DNA from: Exiguobacterium sp. 9-2
Lineage (GTDB): Bacteria; Bacillota; Bacilli; Exiguobacteriales; Exiguobacteriaceae
NCBI RefSeq assembly: GCF_036287235.1
Contig: NZ_CP142850.1
Location: forward strand, 2,447,336-2,511,335
Direction: 5' to 3'
Length of the DNA stretch: 64,000 nucleotides
Shown here: positions 22,612 to 31,801 of the stretch, piece after piece
How positions within the stretch are numbered: position 1 is the stretch's first letter
How the letters are laid out: each line of letters begins with the position of its first letter
Program-made: the position numbers and the translations under genes
The notes under the pieces: model-generated
What the model was told of the DNA's origin: nothing
The model's input: only the letters and a program-made list of their open reading frames with translations
Databases searched by the model: none

Positions 22612-23378
22612 CAGTTATTGCTCCCTTCAAATGGTTTGGTTGCGAGGAGCGTGAACTCGGACGGGATGTTCTCACCATTCCAGCCACGATGCTCGTCGAA
22701 TCGATCTAATATGAAACGTGTTTGAAGAATCCCGTTTAAGATCTCACTCAATGTAAAATAGCGGACAGAAACGTCTGGAAAATCGACTTGCTCCTCATTC
22801 GTAAAGTGCGTCTTATACGCCAAGTCACCCGCTTGCAAGGCTTGATCGAAGTAGCGTGGTGTATACTTCAAATCAGCATCGATCCAGCGTCCGACCGGAT
22901 GAAAATCGCTAAGGATCAGCTGTCCACCAGGTTGCAAGATTGCAAAGAGAATCTGTAAAAAACGCTTGAGATCAGCAAAATAATGCAAAATCCCGCCTTC
23001 TAAGTAAAGGATATCAAAGGTATCGCGATATCGTTCAAGATCGATCGCATAGAGATCACCGACGACATACGTGATTCTTGTCTCAGCATGGTGCGCCAGT
23101 TCAAGCGCATACTTGGCATTCTCCTCTGAGATATCGAACACAGTGACGTCTGCCCCGAGTAACGCTAACGGAACCGCCTTGCGTCCGTTTGAACCACAAA
23201 TATTCGCAATCGCCTTCCCCGCGACGTCTTCGAGATCATGTCGATGCTTCTTCAGGCATGCGGCTGGATCTTGTTTAATACGTGCAGCATATTTGGCTGG
23301 TGTCCCATCGCGTTTCTCCCAAAATTCATATGCTCGGTATTCCCACGCCTGTTTGTTGACCCGACTTTGCTTCTTCAT
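22611..23378 (-). CDS. Class I SAM-dependent methyltransferase
   Basis: The 255-residue protein has a Rossmann-type methyltransferase core: motif I NICGSNGRKAVPLALLGADVTVFDIS, then VVGDLYAIDL, DILYLEGGILHYF and LQPGGQLILSDFHP. The substrate is unknown. ATG 23378 follows AAAGGGGG; the frame is open eight codons further. It is co-transcribed with the GNAT gene. Confidence 0.88.
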   Translation of the reverse strand: MKKQSRVNKQAWEYRAYEFWEKRDGTPAKYAARIKQDPAACLKKHRHDLEDVAGKAIANICGSNGRKAVPLALLGADVTVFDISEENAKYALELAHHAETRITYVVGDLYAIDLERYRDTFDILYLEGGILHYFADLKRFLQILFAILQPGGQLILSDFHPVGRWIDADLKYTPRYFDQALQAGDLAYKTHFTNEEQVDFPDVSVRYFTLSEILNGILQTRFILDRFDEHRGWNGENIPSEFTLLATKPFEGSNN

Positions 23379-23399
23379 CACGCTTCCCCCTTTGACGGT

Positions 23400-23431
23400 C
23401 AAAAAACCAGTCGAACATCGTCCGACTGGTT
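23400..23431 (-). terminator. Terminator of prfB
   Basis: ACCAGTCG / CGACTGGT stem followed by TTTTTT on the minus strand, close after the prfB stop. Confidence 0.88.
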
Positions 23432-23438
23432 GGTTGTC

Positions 23439-24539
23439 TTACATATTCATGAGACGGAGGTACGCATCGATGAAGCCCATGATGTCACCATCCATTGCCC
23501 CTTGCGTGTTCCCGACTTCATAGTTCGTCCGGTGATCCTTGACCATGCTGTATGGGTGGAAGACGTACGAACGGATTTGGCTACCCCATGCGATATCCGA
23601 TTTTTCACCACGGATTTCGTCGAGTTTCTTTTGTTGCTCTTCGATTTCGCGTTGGTAAAGTTTCGCTTTCAACATCTTCATCGCCGCTTCACGGTTCTTG
23701 ATCTGCGACCGTTCTTGTTGACAAGAGACGACGACGCCTGTCGGAACGTGGGTGATTCGGACAGCTGAGTCCGTCGTATTGATGTGCTGACCACCGGCAC
23801 CAGAAGCACGGTACGTATCGATCCGCAAGTCTTCCGTACGGACTTCAATATCGATGTCATCGTTGAACTCCGGCATGACGTCACACGAGACGAACGATGT
23901 ATGACGACGGCCTGACGAGTCAAACGGTGAGATCCGGACAAGACGGTGGATCCCTTTTTCGGCTTTCAAGTACCCATAGGCATTATGCCCTTGAATACGA
24001 AGCGTGACCGATTTGACACCGGCTTCATCACCTGGTTGGTAATCCATTGTTTCGACTTTCCAGCCCTGCTTATCGCAGAAACGTTGGTACATCCGGAGAA
24101 GCATTGATGCCCAGTCTTGTGACTCAGTACCACCCGCACCTGGGTGTAACTCGAGAATCGCGTTGTTCGCGTCATACTCGCCGTTCAAGAGGATTTGTAA
24201 TTCGAAGTCTTCGAACTTTTTCTTGAGATCGCCGAGTTCTGACTCGAGCTCTTCTTGAAGATCCGCATCCGGCTCTTCCTTAATCAATTCATATGTCAAG
24301 GCAACGTTCTCGTGACCTGCTTCGAGTTCTTTATACTTGTCGACCATCGCTTTTAAGCCGTTCGACTCATCGATGACTTTTTGTGCCGATTCCTGGTTGT
24401 TCCAGAAGTCCGGGTACGTCATCTCGTTTTCGAGTTCTTCAATCCGAGCAATCTTCGACTCAAGGTCGAGTGATGCCTTATATTCGTCGAGTTTCTTTTC
24501 CATCCACTCGGCGGTGTTGCGAATTTCTGCTAATTCCAT
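23439..24539 (-). CDS. prfB: Peptide chain release factor 2, no frameshift site
   Basis: RF2 terminates translation at UGA and UAA. The 366-residue protein has the SPF stop-codon recognition motif ([12 protein letters not shown]) and the catalytic GGQ in [13 protein letters not shown]. The reading frame is continuous from MELAEIRN; the codons where many prfB genes have an in-frame UGA with programmed +1 shift read SLDLESK with no stop. ATG 24539 has AGGTGG six bases upstream; the upstream GTG lies inside that site. The gene follows secA as in other Bacilli. Confidence 0.96.
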   Translation of the reverse strand: MELAEIRNTAEWMEKKLDEYKASLDLESKIARIEELENEMTYPDFWNNQESAQKVIDESNGLKAMVDKYKELEAGHENVALTYELIKEEPDADLQEELESELGDLKKKFEDFELQILLNGEYDANNAILELHPGAGGTESQDWASMLLRMYQRFCDKQGWKVETMDYQPGDEAGVKSVTLRIQGHNAYGYLKAEKGIHRLVRISPFDSSGRRHTSFVSCDVMPEFNDDIDIEVRTEDLRIDTYRASGAGGQHINTTDSAVRITHVPTGVVVSCQQERSQIKNREAAMKMLKAKLYQREIEEQQKKLDEIRGEKSDIAWGSQIRSYVFHPYSMVKDHRTNYEVGNTQGAMDGDIMGFIDAYLRLMNM

Positions 24540-24561
24540 GTAATCCACCTTCTCTTTCCGT

Positions 24562-24593
24562 GAAAAGAGGCAGGAATCTCCTGCCCCTCTTTC
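24562..24593 (-). terminator. Hairpin between secA and prfB
   Basis: AAAGAGG-GGCAGGAG / TCCTG-CCTCTTTT arms with a two-base bulge and flanking A/T runs; probably a partial terminator or attenuator between secA and prfB. Confidence 0.6.
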
Positions 24594-24607
24594 AGTCGAT
24601 TCATCAC

Positions 24608-27127
24608 TTATGCCTGACGGCCGTGACAGTTCTTATATTTCTTACCGGATCCACACCAGCACGGATCGTTACGTCCGATTTGGTCGTTTGGATTTTTCCG
24701 GACCGGTTTTTTCTTGACCGCTTTGTCTTCCTTACCAGAAACCGCGACTTCGTCTTGGACGACTTTTTCGCGTTTGAGGTTCGGGTCGAGATCCGCACGA
24801 AGGACGAATTGTGTCACTTCTTCTGCGATCGCAGCGTTCATCGCATCAAACATCATCGAACCTTCTGATTGGTATTCACGGAGCGGGTCGTTTTGACCGT
24901 ATGCCCGGAGGTGAATCCCTTCACGGAGTTGATCCATCTGATCGATGTGGTTCATCCAGTGTTGGTCGACGGCACGTAGGACGATGACTTTTTCGAACTC
25001 ATCGAATGCTTCTGCTGGGACTTCTGAGCGCTTGTGCTCGTAGTGCGCGAACGTGCGCTCTTTGAGCAAATCGATGATTTCTTCACGTTCTTTTCCGAAG
25101 AGGTCACTTTCCGTGACTTTCTCTTCGATCGCAAGCGTCTGGTTCGCCCATTCCGCAAGCGCACCGATGCTCCATTCTTCCGGTACGAACTCGACCGGCG
25201 TGTACTGATGGACGCCTGCTTCGATCGTCTGCTCGATCATCGGACGGACGATATCTGACACGGAACCGGCATCGAGAATCGCTGCCCGGTCCGCGTACAT
25301 GACTTTCCGTTGATCCGCCATGACGTTATCGTATCCGAGGACTTGTTTCCGCGCATCAAAGTTATTTCCTTCGACGCGTTTTTGAGCCGATTCAACGGCA
25401 CGAGACACCATCCGACTCTCGATCGGTTGCGAATCATCCATTCCGAGACGATCCATCATCGACTGCAGCGAATCAGAACCAAAGCGACGCATCAATTCAT
25501 CTTCAAGTGAGAGATAGAATTGTGATGCACCTGGATCCCCTTGACGACCGGCACGACCACGGAGTTGGTTATCGATCCGGCGTGATTCGTGACGTTCTGT
25601 CCCGAGGATATAGAGACCACCTTTTTCTAAGACACCTTGACCGAGCTTAATGTCGGTACCACGACCAGCCATGTTCGTTGCGATCGTGACCGAGTTCGCT
25701 TGACCCGCGTTCTCAATGATTTCCGCTTCACGTGCGTGGTTCTTCGCGTTCAAGACTTCGTGACGAATGCCACGTTTTTTGAGGATGTTACTCAGCAACT
25801 CCGACGTCTCGACGGCAACCGTACCGACGAGGACTGGTTGTCCTTCACGGTGGGCACGTTCGATTTCGTCTGCGACAGCAGCAAACTTCCCGTTCATCGT
25901 CTTGAAGATCAAGTCCGGCATATCATTTCGGACGACCGGTTTGTTCGTCGGAACCGGTACGACGTGCATGTTGTAGATGTTACGGAACTCTTCTTCCTCC
26001 GTCTTCGCTGTACCGGTCATTCCGGCAAGCTTCGTATACATCCGGAAGAAGTTTTGGTACGTGATCGTCGCAAGGGTCATGGATTCGCGTTGAATCTCGA
26101 CGCCTTCCTTCGCTTCGATCGCTTGGTGCAGACCTTCCGAATAACGACGACCTTCCATGACACGACCTGTGAATTGGTCGATGATCATGACTTCGTCTTC
26201 GCGAACCATATAGTCGACGTCGCGATGCATGACAGCGTTCGCCCGCAGTGCGAGGCTTAAATGATGGTTGAGCGCGACGTGTTCGAGACCAAACAAGTTA
26301 TCAATACCGAAGTATTTTTCAGCACGGTCGATTCCTTGCTCCGTCAACAGGACACTCTTCGTCTTGATGTCGACCGTGTAGTCCTCCTCTGCCTTCATGA
26401 TTTTTGCGAACGCATCGGCTTGTGAATAGAGCGCTGTCGATTTTTCGGCCGATCCTGAGATGATGAGCGGAGTCCGCGCTTCATCGACGAGAATCGAGTC
26501 GACTTCATCGACGACGGCATAACTGAGTGGACGTTGAACGCGGTCTTCTTTGTAGAGGACCATGTTATCACGCAAGTAATCGAAACCGAACTCGTTGTTC
26601 GTTCCGTACGTGATGTCACAGCTGTATGCTGCTTGTTTTTCTTGACGCGACATGCTTGAGAGATTCAAGCCGACCGAGAGACCAAGTGCTGCATAAAGCG
26701 GCTCCATGATGTCACGGTCACGTTTTGCGAGATATTCGTTGACGGTAACGACGTGTACGCCGTTGCCTGCGAGAGCATTCAAATAGACAGGGAGTGTTGC
26801 TACGAGCGTCTTACCTTCCCCGGTCTTCATTTCGGCGATATCCCCATTGTGCAGGACATATCCACCAATCAACTGAACGCGGTAGTGGCGCATGCCGAGA
26901 ACGCGTGTTGACACTTCGCGACAGACCGCGAAGGCTTCCGGTAAAATATCATCTAAGTCTTCTCCGTTAGCGAGACGCTCACGGAATTCAACGACTTTCC
27001 CTTCCAGTTCTTGATCCGATAACGCACCGATTTGTGTCTCGAGCGCTTCTACAGCGTCTGCTGCTTTTTCGGCTTTCTTCAGGACACGTTTCGTTGGTGC
27101 AAATAATTCTTTTAGAAAATTAGCCAT
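24608..27127 (-). CDS. secA: Preprotein translocase ATPase SecA
   Basis: The 839-residue motor drives Sec-dependent export. It has Walker [34 protein letters not shown], the [12 protein letters not shown] and [10 protein letters not shown] motifs, and a C-terminal SEC-C zinc motif [14 protein letters not shown]. Length is that of SecA1 in Bacilli. It lies between hpf and prfB, the conserved order. Confidence 0.98.
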   Translation of the reverse strand: MANFLKELFAPTKRVLKKAEKAADAVEALETQIGALSDQELEGKVVEFRERLANGEDLDDILPEAFAVCREVSTRVLGMRHYRVQLIGGYVLHNGDIAEMKTGEGKTLVATLPVYLNALAGNGVHVVTVNEYLAKRDRDIMEPLYAALGLSVGLNLSSMSRQEKQAAYSCDITYGTNNEFGFDYLRDNMVLYKEDRVQRPLSYAVVDEVDSILVDEARTPLIISGSAEKSTALYSQADAFAKIMKAEEDYTVDIKTKSVLLTEQGIDRAEKYFGIDNLFGLEHVALNHHLSLALRANAVMHRDVDYMVREDEVMIIDQFTGRVMEGRRYSEGLHQAIEAKEGVEIQRESMTLATITYQNFFRMYTKLAGMTGTAKTEEEEFRNIYNMHVVPVPTNKPVVRNDMPDLIFKTMNGKFAAVADEIERAHREGQPVLVGTVAVETSELLSNILKKRGIRHEVLNAKNHAREAEIIENAGQANSVTIATNMAGRGTDIKLGQGVLEKGGLYILGTERHESRRIDNQLRGRAGRQGDPGASQFYLSLEDELMRRFGSDSLQSMMDRLGMDDSQPIESRMVSRAVESAQKRVEGNNFDARKQVLGYDNVMADQRKVMYADRAAILDAGSVSDIVRPMIEQTIEAGVHQYTPVEFVPEEWSIGALAEWANQTLAIEEKVTESDLFGKEREEIIDLLKERTFAHYEHKRSEVPAEAFDEFEKVIVLRAVDQHWMNHIDQMDQLREGIHLRAYGQNDPLREYQSEGSMMFDAMNAAIAEEVTQFVLRADLDPNLKREKVVQDEVAVSGKEDKAVKKKPVRKNPNDQIGRNDPCWCGSGKKYKNCHGRQA

Positions 27128-27194
27128 GCCTTACAGTCCCCTTACTTCGAACGATTCTTTGAACGAACAGAATTCCGAGATTTTTCCTTTATTC

Positions 27195-27223
27195 AGTGTA
27201 CCGAATACAACGTCAAATTTCAA
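27195..27223 (-). promoter_or_regulatory. SigA-type promoter of secA
   Basis: Minus strand TTGAAA (27218-27223), 17-base spacer, TACACT (27195-27200), about 67 bases before the secA ATG. Confidence 0.7.
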
Positions 27224-27301
27224 CAAGCGGACCGAGCAGCGGTCTCGGTCTTTTGTCGTAGAGCAAACGTACCTTGTTTAGAAATAGTTTTTCATCATAT
27301 C

Positions 27302-27332
27302 AAAAAGGGACTCGCCCGTAAGAGCGAGTCCC
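27302..27332 (-). terminator. Terminator of hpf
   Basis: Perfect GGGACTCGC / GCGAGTCCC stem followed by TTTTT on the minus strand. Confidence 0.93.
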
Positions 27333-27343
27333 TGTTGCATTCA

Positions 27344-27907
27344 TTATTCTGGTTCAATCAAACCGTAACGACCATCCTTACGACGGTAGACGACGTTCGT
27401 GTTGCCCGTTTCTGCGTCTGAGAAGACGAAGAATGCGTGTCCGAGCATGTCCATCTGAAGAATTGCTTCTTCCGTGTCCATTGGTTTGAGTGTGAAACGT
27501 TTCGTCCGAACGAGTTCGAGTTCTGCCTCGTCCTCTTCATAGACTGGCGCTTCCGCTTCCGGTCCTTCGAGCGTTTTGAAGTACTCTCCGATGCCGCCTT
27601 CTTTAGCGCGCCCTCTCCGGTTCAATTTCGTTTTGTGTTTCCGGATCTGACGTTCGAGCTTATCGACGACGAGGTCGATTGCTGCATACATATCGCCATT
27701 GACATCCTCAGCACGGAGCAAGAGGTTTGGCATTGGAATCGTCACTTCGACTTTTTGTTTCTCATTATTGACTTTGAGATTGACATAAGCCGTTTGCGCT
27801 TCCGTAGGAGTTGTAAAATAACGAGTTAACTTTTCAAGCTTTTTCTCGACGTAATCCTTGAGAGCATCTGTGACGTCCAAGTTTTCACCGCGAATGTTGT
27901 AGATCAT
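27344..27907 (-). CDS. hpf: Long-form ribosome hibernation promoting factor
   Basis: The 187-residue protein has an N-terminal ribosome-binding domain (1-100, IRGENLDVTDALKDYVEKKL) and a C-terminal dimerization domain (about 130-187, VRTKRFTLKPMDTEEAILQMDMLGH), so it is the long form that makes 100S ribosome dimers. SD AAGGAGG precedes the ATG. It is monocistronic with its own promoter and terminator. Confidence 0.97.
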   Translation of the reverse strand: MIYNIRGENLDVTDALKDYVEKKLEKLTRYFTTPTEAQTAYVNLKVNNEKQKVEVTIPMPNLLLRAEDVNGDMYAAIDLVVDKLERQIRKHKTKLNRRGRAKEGGIGEYFKTLEGPEAEAPVYEEDEAELELVRTKRFTLKPMDTEEAILQMDMLGHAFFVFSDAETGNTNVVYRRKDGRYGLIEPE

Positions 27908-28000
27908 GTAAACTCCTCCTTAAGTAACCGGTTGAACCTATGAATTCGAGATGCTCCAGTCGTTTCCTTCTGAATATTCGAAATTCTTTGGTTCGTTTTT

Positions 28001-28009
28001 ATTATAGCA
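28001..28009 (-). promoter_or_regulatory. Extended -10 promoter of hpf
   Basis: TGCTATAAT on the minus strand about 95 bases upstream of hpf; a strong extended -10 with no clear -35. Confidence 0.6.
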
Positions 28010-28130
28010 CGATAAGTGAAGGAAGACCATGAGAACAATGACATTCTCATGAACGTTCGCTACTGTTCTTAGCGTACGATAATATTGAAGCATGTTGATG
28101 TTAACGTATATACCCGTTTTATTCGAACTC

Positions 28131-28170
28131 AAAACAAAAACCGCTTTTAGGCGAATAGCCTAAAAACGGT
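28131..28170 (-). terminator. Terminator of the cold-shock gene
   Basis: ACCG-TTTTAGGC / GCCTAAAA-CGGT stem followed by TTTTTG on the minus strand. Confidence 0.88.
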
Positions 28171-28186
28171 GGCGGCTGCTATTGGA

Positions 28187-28387
28187 TTAGATCTTTGAAA
28201 CGTTCGCAGCTTGTGGACCACGATCGCCTTCAACGATTTCAAATTCCACTTCTTCGCCTTCTTCAAGTGATTTATAACCATCGACTTGAATCGCTGAGAA
28301 GTGTACGAATACGTCTTTCGCGTCAGACGTTTCGATGAATCCATAACCTTTTTCAGCATTAAACCATTTTACTTTACCTTGTTCCAT
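28187..28387 (-). CDS. csp: Cold-shock protein
   Basis: The 66-residue OB-fold protein has RNP1 (KGYGFIE) and RNP2 (VFVHFSAI) motifs and [14 protein letters not shown] start, so it is a CspA/CspB family single-strand nucleic acid chaperone. It is monocistronic, preceded by a SigA promoter and a leader of about 55 bases. Confidence 0.96.
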   Translation of the reverse strand: MEQGKVKWFNAEKGYGFIETSDAKDVFVHFSAIQVDGYKSLEEGEEVEFEIVEGDRGPQAANVSKI

Positions 28388-28442
28388 TCGAATTCACGTT
28401 CCCTTCGCAAACCAGAGTTCGAGAGCAAGCTCTCTACGGCTT

Positions 28443-28471
28443 AGTCTATCAAAAGAAGGAATTATTGACAA
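28443..28471 (-). promoter_or_regulatory. SigA-type promoter of the cold-shock gene
   Basis: Minus strand TTGTCA (28466-28471), 17-base spacer, TAGACT (28443-28448). The transcribed leader contains an inverted repeat GAGAGCTTGCTCTC that may form a small hairpin. Confidence 0.7.
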
Positions 28472-28638
28472 TTAAAAATTCTGATTACTTTGAATTCATT
28501 CTAAAAAATGAATAATATTCCCTACTTATTGCTCTATATTTTAAAAAATTACATTGTCATTACAGTTGTATTATTGTATTATATCGTTAGTAATTACCTA
28601 TTTTATCCATTGTCCTATCTTAAGGAGGATGTAGTCGA

Positions 28639-29145
28639 ATGCGACCATTCCATAATGACGAAAAGTATCGAATCACGAAACGGACGGTGGCGATTCTCCC
28701 GTGCTACGATATGATGAAGCAATCCATCATCGTACTCGAGGATGGCTCGACCATCATGACCCCGCTTCGACCGTATCAACTACTGCAGCTTTCCTGCAGG
28801 CAATACAACAGTTCCATTGAGGAACGCATCGTGACAGCAAAACGTGTCGCATCTGTAAAAGGAAAAGTCCCAGTCGTCATTGAACCGACACTCGGCCTCG
28901 TGTTTTTCCCAACGAAATCACCGAAACGTGATGATTGCGAGTGGTATGCTTGGAGCCACATGTCTGAAGTCATCGAGGAAGACGGACAGACGAAGCTCAA
29001 GACTCGTAATGGCATGATCCTTCCCGTAAACGCCTCTCCTTACATCGTCCGCAACCAAATGAAAGCAACTGGCGAGCTGATGGCTCGTTATCAACAATTG
29101 AACGCGATGACATTAGAGGAACGCTTTAATGCAATCAAATCTTAA
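28639..29145 (+). CDS. comK: ComK-family competence transcription factor
   Basis: The 168-residue protein matches ComK over its conserved core: SCRQYNSSIEERI (cf. SCRFFGSS), VPVVIEPTLGLVFFPTKSP, CEWYAWSHM and the C-terminal NGMILPVNASPYIVRNQ. ComK activates late competence genes by binding A/T-tract K-boxes. It is shorter than B. subtilis ComK (192 residues), mainly at the C-terminus. TAAGGAGG lies 10 bases before the ATG. Late competence genes comFA/comFC are also in this window. Confidence 0.88.
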   Translation: MRPFHNDEKYRITKRTVAILPCYDMMKQSIIVLEDGSTIMTPLRPYQLLQLSCRQYNSSIEERIVTAKRVASVKGKVPVVIEPTLGLVFFPTKSPKRDDCEWYAWSHMSEVIEEDGQTKLKTRNGMILPVNASPYIVRNQMKATGELMARYQQLNAMTLEERFNAIKS

Positions 29146-29165
29146 AGAGTAACCGTAAAAAAATC

Positions 29166-29198
29166 AGGGTTGGGCGATGAATTCGCTCAATCCTTTTT
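29166..29198 (+). terminator. Terminator of comK
   Basis: AGGGTTGGGCGA / TCGCTCAATCCT arms (two G-U pairs) followed by TTTTT. The 3' arm contains the -35 element of the next promoter. Confidence 0.85.
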
Positions 29199-29213
29199 GG
29201 TTTCTGCCGATAT
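29187..29213 (+). promoter_or_regulatory. Sigma-D-type promoter of the second flagellin operon
   Basis: TCAA (29187-29190), 15-base spacer, GCCGATAT (29206-29213), close to the Bacillus sigma-D consensus TAAA-N15-GCCGATAA. It lies 41 bases before the first gene. A TATAAT at 29213-29218 overlaps it but has no -35. Confidence 0.72.
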
Positions 29214-29253
29214 ATAATGAGATGACAGTTTTAAAAAACAAGGAGGCTTCTCG

Positions 29254-31107
29254 ATGAACATCCAATTGAATCCGGCACGTCCGGCACAATCCCCTGGTCA
29301 GACGCCGCTTTTGGACACAAAGACCTATAAAGGAACGGTCCTTGAGCAGACTGGTCCGCATACGGCTCTCGTCCAGGTCGGTCGGGATAAGATCGAGATG
29401 ACCTTCACAGGCGACGTTCCGACAGGTGATTTCCAGTTCAAGGTCAAAGGACAGACAGCAGAAGGTTACCTGATTGAACAACTAACACCAGCGACACCGG
29501 ATGCGGAAACGCCACCTGTCCTGTCTGTTCCATCAAATGTCAATCCCGCTTTGCTTGAAGGTGTGCCTGCAGAACTGAAGCAAGCCGTCGCGAAGTTACT
29601 CGCGAGCGGTCAACTGCCACAGACACCGGAAATCGTCGCCCAACTCGTGACGGCACTGCAAGGAACGTACAAGGACTTAGCACTCGAACTCGTGTCGCGA
29701 CCGGATACTGCACTGCCCGTTGACGCCGACGTCTTGATCGCAAGTCTCCTTGCGACGACGGAAGACTATCGGAACGTCCTGCCGGAACGAGACGCCTTAA
29801 AGGAGCAGCCGACGTTCGAAAAAGCCGTCGCGCTTGACGTCGCCCGTGTGACGCTACCGACGCAACGCGAGATCGAGACAGCGTCGCCCTTGCATATCCG
29901 ACAATACATTGAACACATACCAGCAGAGAAACGCCCGGCACTCGTCGCAACGCTCGAACAAGGCGAGATCGAGACTGTCCGCAAACAACTGGCGCCCTAT
30001 TTCCCGCAAGCGCCACTCGAGCCGAAGACGAGTGTCCGTGAGCAATTGATCGGTCTGACGGCACGGGCAAGTCAATCGGAACCAGTAACAGGGCAACCGG
30101 CACCGGTCCGCTCTGCCTTAACGCTCGTCCGTGAAGTGACGCCACGGCTTGCTGAGATCACGAATGATTTCAAGAGCCAACAGCGAACGATCGTCTCCCA
30201 ACTCCGGCAAATCGAACCGCTCGTCGAGACACGTCCGGTCCAGATGGTCGCCGTCATCGAGAGTACGGCGCAACGCTTAAAACAAGTCTTCCAGCAAACG
30301 GACGCCTTATTACATACCTCGATGAAGGATGAAAAACAGCTGATCCATTTCTTATCGAAACTTGAACGGGGTGCGGAACTGGCGTTACTCGGACGCGGAA
30401 CAGAAGCAAAAGCCGTTTTACAGGAAGTCCGAGTCGCCTTTGAAGCCTTCCGCTATGCGCCAGCAAATGTCCGTCCGACCTACTTACCAGAGATGCAGGG
30501 ACTGCCGCCACAAGCGCCGTTTCCTTCGTCACAAACGGCACAAAAAGCCGTTCCATATGAGCCGCAACAGAACAGTCCACGCCTCTTGCAGGAGACCGTC
30601 CAAAAGACGCTCCAGCTCCAGACGGCGGAACTGAAACTGAGTACGCCGGCAGCAAATCCGGAAGCTGCCAAATTGCAGACATTCCTTGCAGCACAACAGC
30701 AAGTTAATAAACCGGACAGTCAGCAACAGTTGAACCAGATTTTACTCGCCTTACCGGTCCAACTTATTGAAGCGACGGCAGGACTCCACGTCCACTTACA
30801 AAACAAACGGCCGGACGAAGTGATCGACTGGGAAAACAACATGTTGTACGTCCAGCTCAATACGCCACGCCTCGGGGAGATCGGTGTCCGGGTCGAGACC
30901 GTCAATCGCAAGATGCAGATCACAATCGAAAACGATCATCCGGTCCTTGAACAACTGGCAACACCGTTCCTCGACCGGACGACGGACGCTCTGCAAGCAA
31001 CCGGTTACCAAGACGTCCGAATCCAGTTCCGTCCATTCACGCGCGAACAAGTCACAGAAACCGTCAAACAAAACGAGACACCAGGTGGCTACGACTACCG
31101 TATCTAA
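29254..31107 (+). CDS. FliK-like flagellar protein (YlqG-like)
   Basis: The 617-residue protein is rich in Gln, Thr, Pro and Ala with no signal peptide. A central region (about 100-400) is helical. The C-terminal part (about 505-610; WENNMLYVQLNTPRLGEIGVRVETVNRKMQITIENDH) resembles the FliK C-terminal hook-length control domain (Flg_hook). The next gene encodes an FlhB C-terminal homologue, the same pairing as ylqG-ylqH of B. subtilis, and FliK-type proteins act on FlhB. It may be a diverged FliK paralogue; function is inference. Confidence 0.72.
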   Translation: MNIQLNPARPAQSPGQTPLLDTKTYKGTVLEQTGPHTALVQVGRDKIEMTFTGDVPTGDFQFKVKGQTAEGYLIEQLTPATPDAETPPVLSVPSNVNPALLEGVPAELKQAVAKLLASGQLPQTPEIVAQLVTALQGTYKDLALELVSRPDTALPVDADVLIASLLATTEDYRNVLPERDALKEQPTFEKAVALDVARVTLPTQREIETASPLHIRQYIEHIPAEKRPALVATLEQGEIETVRKQLAPYFPQAPLEPKTSVREQLIGLTARASQSEPVTGQPAPVRSALTLVREVTPRLAEITNDFKSQQRTIVSQLRQIEPLVETRPVQMVAVIESTAQRLKQVFQQTDALLHTSMKDEKQLIHFLSKLERGAELALLGRGTEAKAVLQEVRVAFEAFRYAPANVRPTYLPEMQGLPPQAPFPSSQTAQKAVPYEPQQNSPRLLQETVQKTLQLQTAELKLSTPAANPEAAKLQTFLAAQQQVNKPDSQQQLNQILLALPVQLIEATAGLHVHLQNKRPDEVIDWENNMLYVQLNTPRLGEIGVRVETVNRKMQITIENDHPVLEQLATPFLDRTTDALQATGYQDVRIQFRPFTREQVTETVKQNETPGGYDYRI

Positions 31108-31121
31108 AAGGAGAGACCGAT

Positions 31122-31412
31122 ATGTATCAGAAAATCGACTTAACCGGACGCAAGACTGCTGCTGTCCTCCGCTACGATGAAGCATCCGGTCAAGCACCGG
31201 TCGTCGTCGCTAGAGCTAGCGGTCAAGCCGCCGATCGAATCCTACAAGAAGCACGGGCGAACGGGGTCGCGATCGAACACGATACGTCCCTTCTCGGTCA
31301 CTTGCTTGATCTCGACCTCGGGACAGCGATCCCACCGCAACTTTACGACGTGATGGCAGAACTGCTCTTACTGATCGAAGAACTCGACAACGCGAAAGGA
31401 CGGCAGACATGA
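31122..31412 (+). CDS. FlhB C-terminal domain homologue (YlqH-like)
   Basis: The 96-residue protein corresponds to the part of FlhB/YscU after the NPTH self-cleavage site: AAVLRYDEASGQAPVVVARASGQAADRILQEARANGVAIEHDTSLLGHLLDLDLGTAIP-type sequence, ending with the YDVMAELLLLIEEL helix. No membrane region and no NPTH motif are present. Such FlhX proteins can replace the cleaved FlhB domain in the export-specificity switch. It sits 14 bases after the FliK-like gene and overlaps the next gene by four bases. Confidence 0.82.
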   Translation: MYQKIDLTGRKTAAVLRYDEASGQAPVVVARASGQAADRILQEARANGVAIEHDTSLLGHLLDLDLGTAIPPQLYDVMAELLLLIEELDNAKGRQT

Positions 31413-31801
31413 CAGAACAAGAACTCTACGCGATGACCCCGCAACAGCTGACGGAAGTGATGTTGACGGGACTCGTCCTTCAATACGATCGCGCCATTCT
31501 CGCACGTGATACGAACCGTTTTGACGAGGTCAACGAACGCTTACAAAAAGCCTATCAGTTACTAGACAAATTGCAGGCGGGGTTACACGACGACGGTGGC
31601 ATCATCACGGCACAACTGGACGCGCTCTACCACTATCTTGCTGAGCAAACGTTACAGGTTTATAAGACGCCGCGTGTCTTAGACGAACTACTCGAACTGG
31701 CAGAAGACTTACGCGTCACTTGGCAAGCGGCACAGACCGTCGATCGACCACTCGTGCGCGCCGCACATCATCAACGATACGAAGGGATGGAATACGAATG
31801 A
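31409..31801 (+). CDS. FliS-like flagellin chaperone, second copy
   Basis: The 130-residue all-helical protein follows the FliS layout: TPQQLTEVMLTGLVLQYDRAI, then NERLQKAYQLLDKLQAGL and an alpha helix with LYHYLAEQTLQVYK. It overlaps the next flagellin gene by ATGA, so chaperone and flagellin are translationally coupled. It is diverged from the canonical FliS at 34462-34830. It probably serves the flagellin encoded directly downstream; this is inference. Confidence 0.75.
   Translation: MTEQELYAMTPQQLTEVMLTGLVLQYDRAILARDTNRFDEVNERLQKAYQLLDKLQAGLHDDGGIITAQLDALYHYLAEQTLQVYKTPRVLDELLELAEDLRVTWQAAQTVDRPLVRAAHHQRYEGMEYE

Noticed and set aside
24361-24548. A frameshift site at the start of prfB
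   Set aside because: No in-frame stop or CTT-TGA slippery sequence is present; the frame is continuous.
27230-27255. Terminator in the secA-hpf gap reading on the plus strand
   Set aside because: GACCGAG/CTCGGTC followed by TTTTG looks like a terminator on the plus strand, but no plus-strand gene is upstream, so no function is assigned.
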